DNA of 16,354 nucleotides, from assembly GCA_035575095.1 (NCBI GenBank), contig DATLYF010000163.1:1-16354 (forward strand), given 5' to 3'. Position 1 is the stretch's first letter, and each line of letters starts with the position of its first letter. Positions 16,201 to 16,354 of the stretch are shown here, piece by piece. This DNA comes from DATLYF01 sp035575095. Its GTDB lineage: Bacteria > Pseudomonadota > Gammaproteobacteria > Competibacterales > Competibacteraceae. The notes under the pieces were generated by a model that worked only from the letters and a program-made list of their open reading frames with translations, was not told the origin of the DNA and made no database searches. Both the position numbers and the translations under genes were made by a program.

Positions 16201-16354
16201 TCAGGGCAGGGGTAGCGACAGAATGCGGCGCGCCTCCTGCGGAGTCGCCGGACGAGCGTCGTATTCGGCACACAGCGCGGCGGCAAGCTGCACCAGTTCG
16301 GCATTGCTGGCGGCGAGCCGGTCGCCGGATATGCGGATGTTGTCTTCCAGGCCG
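16201..16354 (-). CDS. C-terminal fragment of a beta-keto acid cleavage enzyme (BKACE/Kce, DUF849), cut by the window edge
   Basis: The last 50 codons of a minus-strand gene that continues beyond the window. It reads GLEDNIRISGDRLAASNAEL then VQLAAALCAEYDARPATPQE and ARRILSLPLP. The pattern of GLEDN, a basic/leucine stretch, SNAELV and ATPxEAR is the usual C-terminus of DUF849 beta-keto acid cleavage enzymes. These condense a beta-keto acid with acetyl-CoA to give acetoacetate and a new CoA thioester; one member acts on dehydrocarnitine and yields betainyl-CoA. The catalytic zinc residues lie outside the window, so substrate and completeness are unknown. It is convergent with the peroxiredoxin gene. 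A carnitine role would match the quaternary-amine theme of the left part, which is inference. Confidence 0.7.
   Translation of the reverse strand, partial: GLEDNIRISGDRLAASNAELVQLAAALCAEYDARPATPQEARRILSLPLP

Overview
The window is GC-rich (about two thirds G+C by eye), densely coding and typical of a gammaproteobacterial chromosome. The clearest taxonomic cue is a methionine locus whose MetH and MetR read closely like the enterobacterial proteins, with a perfect MetR operator in front. Family or genus cannot be fixed from the sequence alone. There is no tRNA, rRNA, CRISPR array, phage gene or intact insertion sequence. One short MITE-like element is visible.

Left part (1-5441): the 3' end of a PotA-type ABC transporter ATPase converges on a GlxA/CdhR-like AraC-family regulator, which sits in a minus-strand pair with an RluA-type pseudouridine synthase. 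Divergent from these is a non-pyrrolysine MttB/trimethylamine methyltransferase-family protein, followed by a SufS-like class V PLP enzyme. The ATPase, regulator and MttB homologue together suggest uptake and breakdown of a quaternary amine such as glycine betaine or carnitine. The truncated gene at the far right edge looks like a beta-keto acid cleavage enzyme (BKACE, DUF849), which fits the same theme but is separated from it by unrelated genes.

Middle (5468-9122): a 236-bp element with near-perfect terminal inverted repeats and internal hairpins lies directly before a YbjQ-family gene. Then comes a minus-strand cell-envelope group: lemA, a large membrane M48 metallopeptidase with a C-terminal region carrying two TerB-like motifs, and a glycine-zipper lipoprotein.

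Methionine region (9179-14143): cobalamin-dependent methionine synthase is encoded by two overlapping genes, a 337-aa homocysteine module and an 899-aa folate/B12/activation module, each with its own Shine-Dalgarno sequence. Divergent from them is a 59-aa putative zinc-ribbon protein coupled to metR. The intergenic region holds a perfect MetR box, so MetR probably controls metH and possibly its own operon.

Right part (14167-16354): a periplasmic PQQ-dependent aldose sugar dehydrogenase is divergent from a 1-Cys peroxiredoxin. A perfect 19-bp palindrome precedes the peroxiredoxin and a strong terminator follows it. The window ends in the BKACE fragment.

I did not find a wholly new system. The best leads are the MITE-like element, the split metH with the metR-linked zinc-ribbon gene, the peroxiredoxin palindrome and the MttB/SufS-like pair.
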